Translations under genes and position numbers: made by a program | The notes under the pieces: model-generated | Told to the model about the DNA's origin: nothing | The model's database searches: none | The model's input: only the letters and a program-made list of their open reading frames with translations | NCBI RefSeq assembly: GCF_032118995.1 | Contig: NC_092648.1 | Coordinates: 1,813,001 to 1,877,000 of the forward strand | DNA: 64,000 bases | Direction: 5' to 3' | From: Asterias amurensis | Lineage: Eukaryota; Echinodermata; Asteroidea; Forcipulatida; Asteriidae | Shown: piece after piece, positions 1-11,400 of the stretch | Numbering within the stretch: the first letter of the stretch is position 1 | How the letters are laid out: every line of letters begins with the position of its first letter

Positions 1-1540
1 GCTAATTTAGCTAAGATATCTGTTTTTTAGACAATCTGCAATTATGATGTCACACAATTTGCGCTAGCTTTGCTTTTTCACTTTTGTATTAATTTTTCTT
101 AAAAATGGTATGATTAAGGGATTTTAAGTTAGTGCTTTGTGTAAAAGTATATTCACCCATAAAAATGTCAACAAATGAGATTTAGTAAGTCATAACAAAG
201 TTTTTTTTCCAGATTCTCTGTAAACATTCCTGGTTTTGATTTGTCTAGTAAAATTAATCTTATTTGCAACTACCAAAAATATGCAACACCCATGAAAAGG
301 TCAACATTGGCCCCTAGGGACTAATATTAGATTTCCATGTCACCATAAAGAGCATTCTAATAATGGAGAAATACAGTGAACCTTGTCACTTTCAAAATAA
401 AGTATAAAATTATCATCCTTTAATATTGGGTCAAAGTTCGAGGTTTTACCAGTGGCCAGTCACAAACAAGACCTACTGGCTTGTGAAGGACATATTTTTC
501 ACAAAATGTAAACTTTTGAGTTGATTTTTGTTTTGCTTTAACCTTTCAATTGATTGGTCTTTGTCTGTCAAGAAACCTTAATAGTTGACAATATATGTGA
601 CCCCTTTAAAATTAAACTTGTGGAATAAATTAAGTGCACCATACAGAGTGCTTTTTTAATTAGATACATTTAAAGGCAGTGGACACTATTGGTAATTTTC
701 AAAGACTAGCCTTCACAGTTGGTGTATCTCAACGTATGCATAAAAAAACAAACCTGTGGAAATTTGAGCTCAATCTGTCTTCGAACTTGCACGATAATAA
801 TGAAAGAAAAAACAACCTTGTCACACAAAGTTGTGTACGTTTAGATGGTTGATTTTGAGACCTCAAGTTCTAAATATGAGGTCTCGAAATCAAATTCGTG
901 GAACATTACTTCTTTCTCGAAAACTATGGCACTTCAGAGGGAGCCGTTTTTCACAATGTTTTATACCATCAACCTCTCCCCATTACTTGTCACTAAGAAA
1001 GGTTTTATGCTAATATTCATTTTGAGTAATTACCGATAGTGTCCACTGCCTTTAATTATCCTGGTAAGGATTGTCTAATGTTTATTGATATCCAACTTCA
1101 GGAGTTAAAAATACACACAATGTGTGCTTTGTTTGTAAATGGTGAGCTTACTTTGTACAATAACATTCCTTAATTTAACTGTCTTAAATCTTACAAATGA
1201 AATCAACCAGTATCCAAGATTACTTGATATTTTGAATGCCTTAACGATATTTAATGTTTCCATTATTGATTGCTCCCCTTAAACCTTGAAGCCTTCAAGA
1301 TTGTAATGCTATAAAGTTATTGTGTTTATAAAACGACCTGAGAATTTCAGCAAACTTTCTGGTTCTTCAGCATAATATCTCAATAATATTCATTGCAAAC
1401 TATATAATTAGTGTTACACAAAACTGTGAATACTTTATTTAACATTAACATCTTAAACTGATCTAAAAAACATCCATATCTGTACCATACAACCAACTTT
1501 TGATAATTCACCATAGGCGGTATGCTTTAAGGAAGGGGTG
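1..1540. other. No gene seen; AT-rich DNA with one hairpin MITE
   Basis: I see no exon with convincing splice sites and conserved protein content here. The only clear structure is the inverted-repeat element at 670-1055. The short open frames inside that element (around 831-1039) come from the repeat itself and recur in its other copies. Confidence 0.6.
670..1055. mobile_element. Hairpin MITE, family P (GGCAGTGGACACTATTGG ends)
   Basis: Terminal inverted repeats begin TTAAAGGCAGTGGACACTAT and end with the reverse complement. The interior carries the family marks: a 'gagacctcaagttctaaatat' type hairpin centre, 'acaaccttgtcacacaaag', and 'aggttttatgctaatattca'. No coding capacity. Further copies in this window lie at 9204-9552, 52492-52802, 53858-54223, 59975-60339, 60943-61325 and, degraded, 32936-33281 and 23326-23858. 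TTAA at both ends suggests a TTAA or TA target site. Confidence 0.85.
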
Positions 1541-1744
1541 TTAATCAAAAACATGTTTACTATTTTTTAAATCTGTAATCAATCTGTAGGGACCAGCCAC
1601 GCAAAATGGGTTGGACTGGCGTCCGCATAATTTCCCCATTAATGTTGTGGCATGTGAGAAGATATTATGTTGTATAAGTGCTGCAAAAACAGACCACTTT
1701 TTGATGTTAGTGAAAACCATCCACAGGGATTTTACATATACCTC

Positions 1745-1828
1745 TGTTCGGTTGAAAGTCACTTGATGAGCACTTGCAGGTCTCAAGAATCGACAGGTAG
1801 ATATCACCTGCAGATGGCGCACCTTCAA
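1745..1828 (-). repeat. Diverged module copy at the left end of the array
   Basis: On the minus strand the segment after a TTTTGAAG or CTGCAG acceptor-like site reads APSAGDIYLSILETCK in one frame and RHLQVISTCRFLRPASAHQV in another. Both frames resemble the modules at 2362, 2823 and 8833-10306. No donor was identified. It is probably a further decayed copy; a terminal exon cannot be excluded. Confidence 0.25.
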
Positions 1829-2361
1829 AATAAAAACAAATTACATCAATTACATATTAAGTCAAACAAAATCTTACTCTATCAAGTAATAAACTACAAG
1901 AAAAACTGACTGGGTAAATTTGTAATGATTTTGGGTTGAGCAAAGAAAAGTTTACTAAAGCAGAACTTGAAAATGTTGGTGCTACACCAACTGAGCGATA
2001 GCCCTATATTGGTGCTCCTACTAATCACTCTTGCCGATGTGTTTGATTCAGTGGAAATCAGATATTCAAATCATTTCTTTGCCTCTCAGTTGCCCTTTCC
2101 CAACCCCCAAATATTTGAGTCTGGCACCAAGGCCAGTCTGGAGACTCCTTTTTTAACAAGGTGTTTTAAGGAAATTGCAATTCCCTTCAAGCATGGCTGA
2201 AAAGGAAATTATTCCTTGAGAATTTCAGCCAAAACCTGCTCTTCATTGAGATTTCATTGTGATTTCACAGCAGAGAATTTTCATCCCTAGAACAAGAAAT
2301 ACTTGAATTCATGCTCAAAATCTCATGATCCATTTCAAATTGATGGTTTTCATAAATTTAC

Positions 2362-2458
2362 CTGTTAATGGAGAAGACATCGTTGAATCCTAAGCTGGGT
2401 TGTATTCCCATCATGCATCTACTTCTGGAGAGGTAGACTTCATCTGACAATGGCGTGT
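2362..2458 (-). repeat. Exon-like module A, copy 1
   Basis: The minus-strand acceptor is GCCGCAG and the donor is CAG|GTAAAT. One frame is open throughout and contains TPLSDEVYLSRSRCMMGIQP. Another contains a stop and then an ATG encoding MSSPLT, which joins in phase to the acidic exon (MSSPLT|ETKPYQQ). The second reading would make this a 5' UTR plus start exon. Nucleotide identity with copies 2 and 3 is high across the exon and both splice sites. Confidence 0.45.
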
Positions 2459-5400
2459 CTGCGGCTAGCCTATAATGGGAATAAAATATGAACAACATTT
2501 TGTGAAAGGGAAACTACTGACTAGGTCTTTAACGGAACTTGAACAAAGAGAACTTGCTGCCAAACCATACCAGAAACACAGGAACAAGCCCCTCACTTTC
2601 ACTGGGAGTGTTCTGGGTTCTTTTACATGTTTACAAACAAACAAGACCTACAGCTGTATGCACCTTCCAGAGGATGAGGCAAAAGTGCCTTGCTCATCAA
2701 AATTACACGCAACAACCGGGATTTGAACCCAGTTGGAAGGGTTAGTACATGTTTACTATTTTTCCCAAAGCCTAGCATCATCAAACTGTCTAAAATGTCA
2801 AATAAAAGGTTCATAAATTTACCTTCTGTTGGAGAAGACATCGTTGAATCTTAAGCTGGGCTGCACTTGCTCACATCAAGCACCTACTTCTGGAGAGGTA
2901 GACTCCATCTGACAATGGCGTTTCTGCGGCTAGCCTAAATGGGAATAAAATAAAAACAACATTCTGTGAAAGAGGTGTGTCTTGGCCGAGGAGATAAGAG
3001 CACCGGACTCAAGCTCTGGTGCTTCTGTTCAGCAGAGTTTGGGTTTGAGTCTCGGTCGTGACACTTGTGTCCTTAAGCAAGACACTTAACTATAATTGCT
3101 TCTCTCCACCCAGGGGTAAATGGGTACCTGTGAGGGCAGAGATGGTTCTTGTGATTGAGTTAACTTAGTGCCCTTTATGTTTCACATTGTTCGTATTATG
3201 TGCTTTGCAGTTATTTGATATACATAAGTCACTGGCACAAGCCAATTAACTTTTTATTGTATAAAAAACAAACTGTATGTAAACACAAGATGTTTTTTTT
3301 TTTGGGGGGGGGGGGGTAAAGTTCAACATATCTATTTTTATAAATCTCTGTATTTTAAACTCAATTCAGCCTTTGGCTGCAATGTTTGAATGTTTTTAAT
3401 AAACCATTAATGTTAATAATATTTGTTGCACAGGCTGCATACTCCCCAGGGATCTAAGATGGTTTAAAGAAAGAACTAAATGACCCAGTGATCACGGGTT
3501 ATAATGTTGGAGCGCTTTGAGAAGCCCTTACCGTGTGAAAAGCGTGATATAAAAACCAATTATTAATTACATTCAAAATGTGATTTATGAGAACACTGAG
3601 TTCAATTCATAATGGAACTTGTTTGTCAACGTACTTGTTTCTGGATGAAGGTGGGGTCTCAGGAGAAAGTCTGTTAGCCTTCTCAATCTCATCATCTTCT
3701 TCATCATCGGATGAACCATCCTCGTCTTCTTCCTCATCGTCTCCCAGACCATCCAGATCTTTAAGCTTAGCCGACCCCTGAGAGCTCTGCATCATCTGCT
3801 GGTAGGGCTTGGTTTCTGTAAGAGAAACAAGTTTTTTTTATTGGAGTTGCCAGAGTGAGGTGATTCTCAACGAGTGGGAGATACAGCAGAAAATAATGCT
3901 ATGGGAGTCAAATGTAAACAATATTGTGAAAGGAGTGTGTCTTGGCCGAGGAGATAAGAGCACCAGAGTCGAGCTCTGGTGCTTCTGTTCAGCAAAATAT
4001 GGGTTCGAATTCCAGTTTTGAAACTTGTGTCCGTAAGCAAGACACTAAACTATAATTGCTTTTATCCACCCAGGGGTAAATGAGTACCTGTGAGGGCAGA
4101 GATGGTTCTTGTGATTGATTTAGCGCAGTAGCGCATCTTTGTAGCGCAGGCTGCATAGTATATATATAAGTCACTGGCCAATTTACTTTTTAATGTATAA
4201 AAACAAATTGTATGTAAAAACTAAAGTTTTTGGGGATACATTTTAACATATCTGTTTTTATAAATCTCTGTATTTTAAACTCAATTCAGCCTTTAGCTGC
4301 AATGTTTAAATGTTTTTAATAAACCAGTAATGATAATAGTATTTGGCAGGACAGGCTGCATACTCCCTTTGAGAAGCCCTTCCCATGTGAAAAGCGTGAT
4401 ATAAAAACCAATTATTAATTACATTCAATATGTGATTTATGGGAACACTAAGTTCAATTCATAAGGGTATTGGTTCATCAACGTACTTGTTTCTGGATGA
4501 AGGTGGGGTCTCAGAAATGGTAGCCTCATCGTCTTCTTCATCATTGGATGAACCATCATCTTCATCTTCCTCACTGTCTCCCAGACCATCCAGATCTTTA
4601 AGCTTAGCCGACCCCTGAGAGCTCTGCATCATCTGCTGGTAGGGCTTGGTTTCTGTAAGAGAAACAAGTTTTTTTTATTGGAGTTGCCAGAGTTAGGTGA
4701 TTCTCAACGAGTGGGAGATACAGCAGAAAATAATGCTTAGCAAATTCTTTCGCAAAGGAAAATAAATAAACGGTGCACTAGTCTTAACAGTGCAAACTTT
4801 AAACTATGGAATTTGAACTGGTAACCCGTTTCTGCTAAGCAAGGTTTTCGTGTGCTTAGCAAGCTTTTTGTGCCTAGTTTCTGTTCGCCTACTGGATCAT
4901 TTTAGAGCATAAATCAGAACTCAAAATTTTGCCAACATTTGACAAAATGCCTGGACTTACCCCTTGGCGTTTTACAATTTGGGGCCCTTTTTCAAGTTTC
5001 AATTTGTCCCTAAATAAAGCTTATATCTAGGTTCAAGTTGCATAAGTTTTTTTTTTTTTACATGTTTACAAACAAGCAAGACCTACAGCTGTGTGAACCT
5101 TCCAGAGGATGAAGCAAAAGTGACTTGCTCATCAAAAGGAAATGCCACAACCGGGATTTGAACCCAGTGGTAAGAGGTTACTTAAAATATTTTTCTCAAA
5201 GCCTAGTATCATCAACCTGCCCTCAAATCTCTTCTACATTTCAACTTAAAGTTTTATAATTTACCTGTTGATGGAGAAGACATTGTTGAATCTTGAAGCT
5301 GGGCTGCATTCCAATCATGCATCTACTTCTGGAGAGGTAGACTTCATCTGCAATCGGTGTGTCCTGTAGCTATCTTAAATGGGAGTCAAATGTAAACAAT

Positions 5401-8400
5401 ATTCTGTGAAAGGGGTGTGTCTTGGCCGAGCAGATAAGAGCACCAGAGTCGAGCTCTGGTGCTTCTGTTCAGCAGAGTGTTGGTGCAAATCCCAGTTTTG
5501 AAACTTGTGTCCGTAAGCAAGACACTAAACTATAATTGCATACACCCAGTGGTAAATGGGTACCTGTGAGGGCAGAGATGGTTCTTGTGATTGATTTAGC
5601 GCAGTAGCGCATCTTTGTTGCACAGGCTGCATACTCCCCAGGGAGCTGAGATAGTTCAAAGAATGACTTTATTGGCCCAGTGACCAGGGTTTGTTGGAGT
5701 GCTTTAAGAAGCCCATCCTGCTTGAAAAGTGTTATATGAAAACCAATTAATATCATTCAAAATAGAGTTAAGGGAACACTAAGTTCAAATCATAAGGGAG
5801 TTGGTTCATCAACGTACTTGTTTCTAGATGAAGGTGGAGTCTCAGGAAAATGTCTGGTAGCCTTATCACCTTCTTCATCATGTATGAACCATCCTCGTCA
5901 CCTTCCTCACTGTCTCCCAGACCATCCAGGTCTTTAAGCTTAGCCGACCCCGGAGAGCTCTGCATCGTCTGCTGGTAGGTCTTGGTTTCTGTAAGAGAAG
6001 CAAATTTTTTTTATTGGAGTTGCCAGAGTGAGGTGATTCTAAACAAGTGGGGGATACAGCAGAAAATAATGCTTAGCAAATTCTTTCGCAAAGGAAAATA
6101 ATTAAACGGTGCACTAGTCTTAACATTGTAAACTTTAAACTATGCAATTTGGACTGGTAACCCGTTTCTGCTAAGCAAGGTTTTCCTGTGCTTAGCAAGT
6201 TTTTTGTGCCAGGTTTCTATTTGAGGACAATTTTTGTTGTTGGAGTTGCCAGAGCTGAGATTATTATCAACAAGTATGGGGTACAGCCACTCCTTTGACA
6301 CCATGGCCCAATTTCATTAAGCTGCTAAGCAGAAACTCTTTCTAAGCAGAAACTCTTTCTGCTAAGCAAGTATTTTTTTTATTTTAAGCAAGCTTGTTTG
6401 TACCTACAGGATTTATAAATAATGGCCCTGTTGTGAGTGTGGGGAACAAAGCCACGGAACACCAAGGCTTGATTTCATGAATTTGCTTAAGCACAAAAAG
6501 TTGCTAATATTTATAACAATAACACAAAGCTTACAAGAATTAGATTACCAGCTAAAATACCATTGACATGTACCACACATGTCACTGGTATCCTACTTAA
6601 TGTTATATAGGATTTGAGGCATTGCATGGTGAGGTATCAATGTATATTTGATTTGCGGTAACACCATGTGTGTATCTACTTGCCAGGTAGAGTTTGTTCT
6701 AAGAGAACTGCCTTGCTTTATTCTACTGCCGCAGAGTAGATAATCGGAGGTTCGGGAGACTTCTCAGTTCAGAAAAGAACTGTCCTGCTTTTTAACTATT
6801 ACCAGGGCGGATGGTATAGAAAACAAACTGGACTACTACTTTAGCTTATAGGATCGTAATTAACTGTACTGCCGCGGAGTCAGTTCTGAAATGGTCTCAC
6901 TGTTTCGACTAGCTTACTTTATAACACCCCTTGCAAGTATTGTGCCTGCTCATTGGTTTAGAGCGCGTCACATGACATGTCTTAGTTTTGCTAGACGACG
7001 GCCGTGTGATAGAGCGTTGGTTTGCCATGCGCTAGTCCGAAGACTAGCACATGGCGCCGTGCGCTAGTCCGACAGACTAGCACACGGCGTGCAGTACCCA
7101 GACGTCCGTTGCGTGTACGAGGATGATAAATTAATAGTCTGTAACCATTTCGGATTGTCCGACACTACATGCAACACAGTAGGTAAAAGTGTTTGCAATC
7201 TGTGTTCGCGTCGTCCGTGGATTGTAGCATTCAGGTCTGTAACTTAATAATAATAATACAGGTTTTAGAAATGTTTGGGGTGTTATAAAACAAATATTGA
7301 CTGCTTTTACTCGTGCAATGGTTAAAAACTATGACTCCCTCGGTGATCCCCGGAGCGTTCTATTTTCCCTCGGCTTCGACTCGGGAAAATAGAACGCTCC
7401 GTGGATCACCTCGGGAGTCATAGTTTTAACCATAGCACTCGAAGCAGTCAATATTTGTATACTAGTCATCATCAGAAGACTACTTAATGTTGCTAGCAGA
7501 AAATGTTCAGCAAAAGTTCTGCTTAAACAGCTCTATGAAATTAGGCCGTGTTTAGACATCTAGTGTCTAAGCAATATAAAAGAAATTGTCACAGACATTG
7601 TTTTATGGAGCTATAGTTAGTTACCTGTTAATGGAACGGAAAGACCCATCAAAGAAACTGTCGTGACTAACTCAGTCAGTTTCAATCGCTGGAGTTTCAT
7701 TGTCACCAGTCCCTCTGAGATCTAGGCGTGGAACTGAAAATTCAAGGAATAGAAGAAAAGGAAGTTTAGACTCGGCTATATACAAATGGAACCATTCAAT
7801 ATGGCTGTCATGTCTGAATTGATGTCTGTGCTACGGTTGTTGCTTTGCTTTGGTTAAAGGTAGGGTTAGAGATTAGTAAATTGGTTTAAAACAATTTATG
7901 CCCCAAACACTTACTTGGTATTCCCTTCCAAGTAATATGGTTTGGATACCCCCCAAAAAAACATTAGAATCTGAGAACCGATTCATGCGTGATTCATTTC
8001 TCAGATTTGTGAGGACGGGTGTCCCTTGTTTACAAATGCTGGAGCCAGAGATGCAGTTGATGCCTGCTGTCACCTCACTAAACGTGGATTGATTCAACGT
8101 TTTTGATGAAATTAATGCAAAATGTTATTTTTGTCAATTTTTGTTTCAACTAGTAGTAGACACTGTAGGTTTCACTGGTGACTTGAATTGCGTCCTTTTA
8201 ACTTTTCCTATATAAGAATTACATTGACAAAACCCCAAGGGTTCTAACTGCCTCTAGCTACCGGGCAATCTCGGTAGTCTAGTTGGTAAGACACTGCTCT
8301 CGAATTGCAAGGGTCATGAGTTCGAATCCCACCCGAGTTATTATGCCTGAGATATTTGTTCACAGGACTCGGGAAAGTACTGAGTATACAGTGCTAACGC

Positions 8401-11400
8401 ACAGCGGTGTATGGGTAAAAACCAAAATTAATCTTCTTTATCCCCAATGCAAATTTAACATCTATTAAAACCAAATCTATGACCCTATTATGAAGGAGCC
8501 TATATGGCAGAGGGGGTTAATTTACCAGAAATTGTACACAGGTACAAACACCCTACAGTGGCACTTTCTAAAACTGGGCAAAAGGTTGTTTTCTTTTCTT
8601 TTTGCTGTGCCCGATTATTCTCCATTCTTTTAACTGATTTCGGAAGGACAGTTTCCCCACCCCCTAAGGGCAAATGCGTGTGTCTTAAACAATGTATTTG
8701 CATCTCACTTGCCCCTCCTTCTTGTCCCACATGAAATCAATATTTAGCAGCTGGAACTACCTAAAGAAGGTAATGCTTAATTTGATAGAAGAAAACTAAC
8801 AACTGTTTCCATGTTCAAAAGTTTTCCTTTACCTTTTATCAAGGAGAGAGCAGTTCATTTATCGGACTCTTTGTACATTGTTAGGAAGCTCATCAACTGC
8901 AGTTCTCAGACATCTTCTTGGTTGATGAGTAGATCTCTGTGGAGATGACTAACCTCCCTGTATCATGCGAACAAAGAACACAATAAAGGTTTACTTTGAC
9001 ATTAATAAGTAATGAAACACAAGGGTAGTTGACATTCCAGCAAAATTGTCAAGGAACGAAGGGCAAAGTTTAATCATTGACAATTTTAATAAAAGACTCT
9101 AATTGGGTAAGGGGGTCACAAAATCAGAGGGTTTGTAGTTCAAGGTTCATTTTGTTTCCACAGTTTCAACAATTTAAAGACATTATCTCTCAAGAGCAAT
9201 CAGTTTAAAGGCATTGGACACTATTGGTATTTACTCAATGGTATTTAAAACATTGTGAGAAACGGCTCCTCTGAAGTAACATTGTTTTTGAGAAAGACGT
9301 AATTTTCCACTCAAATAATTATTTGCATTTGATTTCAAGACCTCCAAATTAGATTTTGAGGTCCCAAAATCAAGCGTCTGAACCCACACAACTTGTGCAA
9401 CAAGGGTGTTTTTTCTTCCATTATTCTCTCGCTACTTCGTTGACCAATTGAGTTCAAACTTTCACAGGTTTGTTATCTAATGCACAGGTTGAGATAGACC
9501 AAGTGAGAAGACTGGTCTTTGACAACTACCAAAGGTGTCCAGTGCGTTTAAATGGTTGCAAAACAACACATAGACATATTTACTGTTTAATTTCTTGAGA
9601 ACCCAATTTGAGACTGGGTGAAAATAAAAGATTTCCTTTTTGAGGACTTTACCTTTCAAGGGTGGTTTCATTATCACTGGCCAGTCTTAGTCATCTAGGG
9701 CCTACTTGTTGATGGGTAGACATCTTTAGAGATGGAAACCTGATGACTGAAACACAAACAGAAATGTAGTGTTTGTAAGATGAGCGATTGAATAATTACA
9801 AATCATTCAAACAGTTCAGTTTTAAGAGTAACTATAAATATAAATATGAATAGTAGACTTGCGGGTACAACCATGTGTGAAATCTCTTTGAGGGAGTGTT
9901 GGCTATGAAAGAGCCGGTTAGGTCTCAACGTTTTGAACAGTACACTCTGCTCGTCTTCAGGAGAATCAGTTTTAAGTAGTTACTTATCTCATCAGGAGTT
10001 TGTAATTACTTCCAATCAAAAATACTTGCAGAACACCAACAATGAAAACAGGAAAACTAGTATCCAGAGGTTTTTTTGCATATTTTTCAAGATAAATTAA
10101 GGTAATTTGCAGTTGGAGAGAAGGTGATGCTCAATTTGAATGAAGGAAACTAACCGTTTTAATGTTCAAAGGTCTTCCTTACCTTTTATCAAGGAGAGAG
10201 CAGTTCATTTATCAGACTCTTGGTACATTGTTAGGAAGCTCATCAACTGCAGGTCTCAGACATCTACTTGGTTGGTGAGTAGATTCTGTGGAGATGACTA
10301 TCCTCACTGTATCATGCAAACAAAAAACACAATTAATGCTTGACTTTAGCTTTGATATTAATAGATATTCATAATACCTCAGACAGTTTCGCTATGGTGG
10401 AAAGCGCGTCACGTGGGTGCAGTGCTGCGTGGGTGTGTATAAACCTTTGTTTATGACCAGTGAAAGTGTTAAAACATGGGCGTGACACGCGAGCTTGCAC
10501 CTGTGCTTATAAGACAGTTTCTTCATTCCTATTGGTCGAGAGAAACGGCCGGGACAGTTGTGCCACATCACGCGATACGCGCACAGCAATCCCTCCTTGT
10601 TGTACAAAATAGTGTGTTTTCAGAAAGGAATAAAAGGCTTCTGGCCAGAAGTCTTTTATATTTTAGTGAGAAATTACTAAATTAGATTGTGGCAATCAAA
10701 ATCAGTCCTCAGAAATTGAGTCCTCAGAATGCAAAAAATCTATCAAATGTCATGCAGTATATTTATGACCTAAATCCCATTTCAAACCCAAGGAATTTAC
10801 CAGTTACTTGAGAGTAGAGGTCCTTTATTATGGTTGGTCTTGGACATCTACTTGTTGACGGGTCAATGTCTTTGAAGATGGTAAGCTGGTGACTGAACAG
10901 TGACTGCAACACAAAACAAAATCCAATATTTACAGATTCATAATTTGTTTTTGCATCATGACCAAAGTGTGTTTTAGATCAGTTATTTTTACCTATTAAT
11001 AATATACAGTAAACCAACATTGAACATGGCAATTGATATTTTGGAGAAACTTGTGAATATTAGGATTAAATGTGAGTGTTGCAATCATAAGTAACTGGAA
11101 TTTTACAACACAACAAACACTTGAAACAGTTCTCTTGACAATTGGTGCTGGTATGACCATAATTATCAGTAAGCTCTCAGAATAAAACCAATCTAGCAAA
11201 GACAGGAAATGCAAAATTTCTGTCTTGATAAGCGTTCAGCATAAAGCGTTTTAAAAGGACTGTCCCAAATTCGCAATCCAGCACGTCAACTCTGAAACGA
11301 TTACCACACAAGATAAGACATCTTTAAATGATCTTAAACACATTGTAATGCCTTCAGAACACGACTGATACTAACTTTGTGTTTAAAGGGTGGCTGCAGT

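Noticed and set aside
8283-8340. tRNA-like sequences with good B boxes (also 12300, 21010, 49260, 54800, 57180)
   Set aside because: Each is followed by a shared SINE body and has mismatches in the acceptor and anticodon stems, so they are SINE heads and not tRNA genes.
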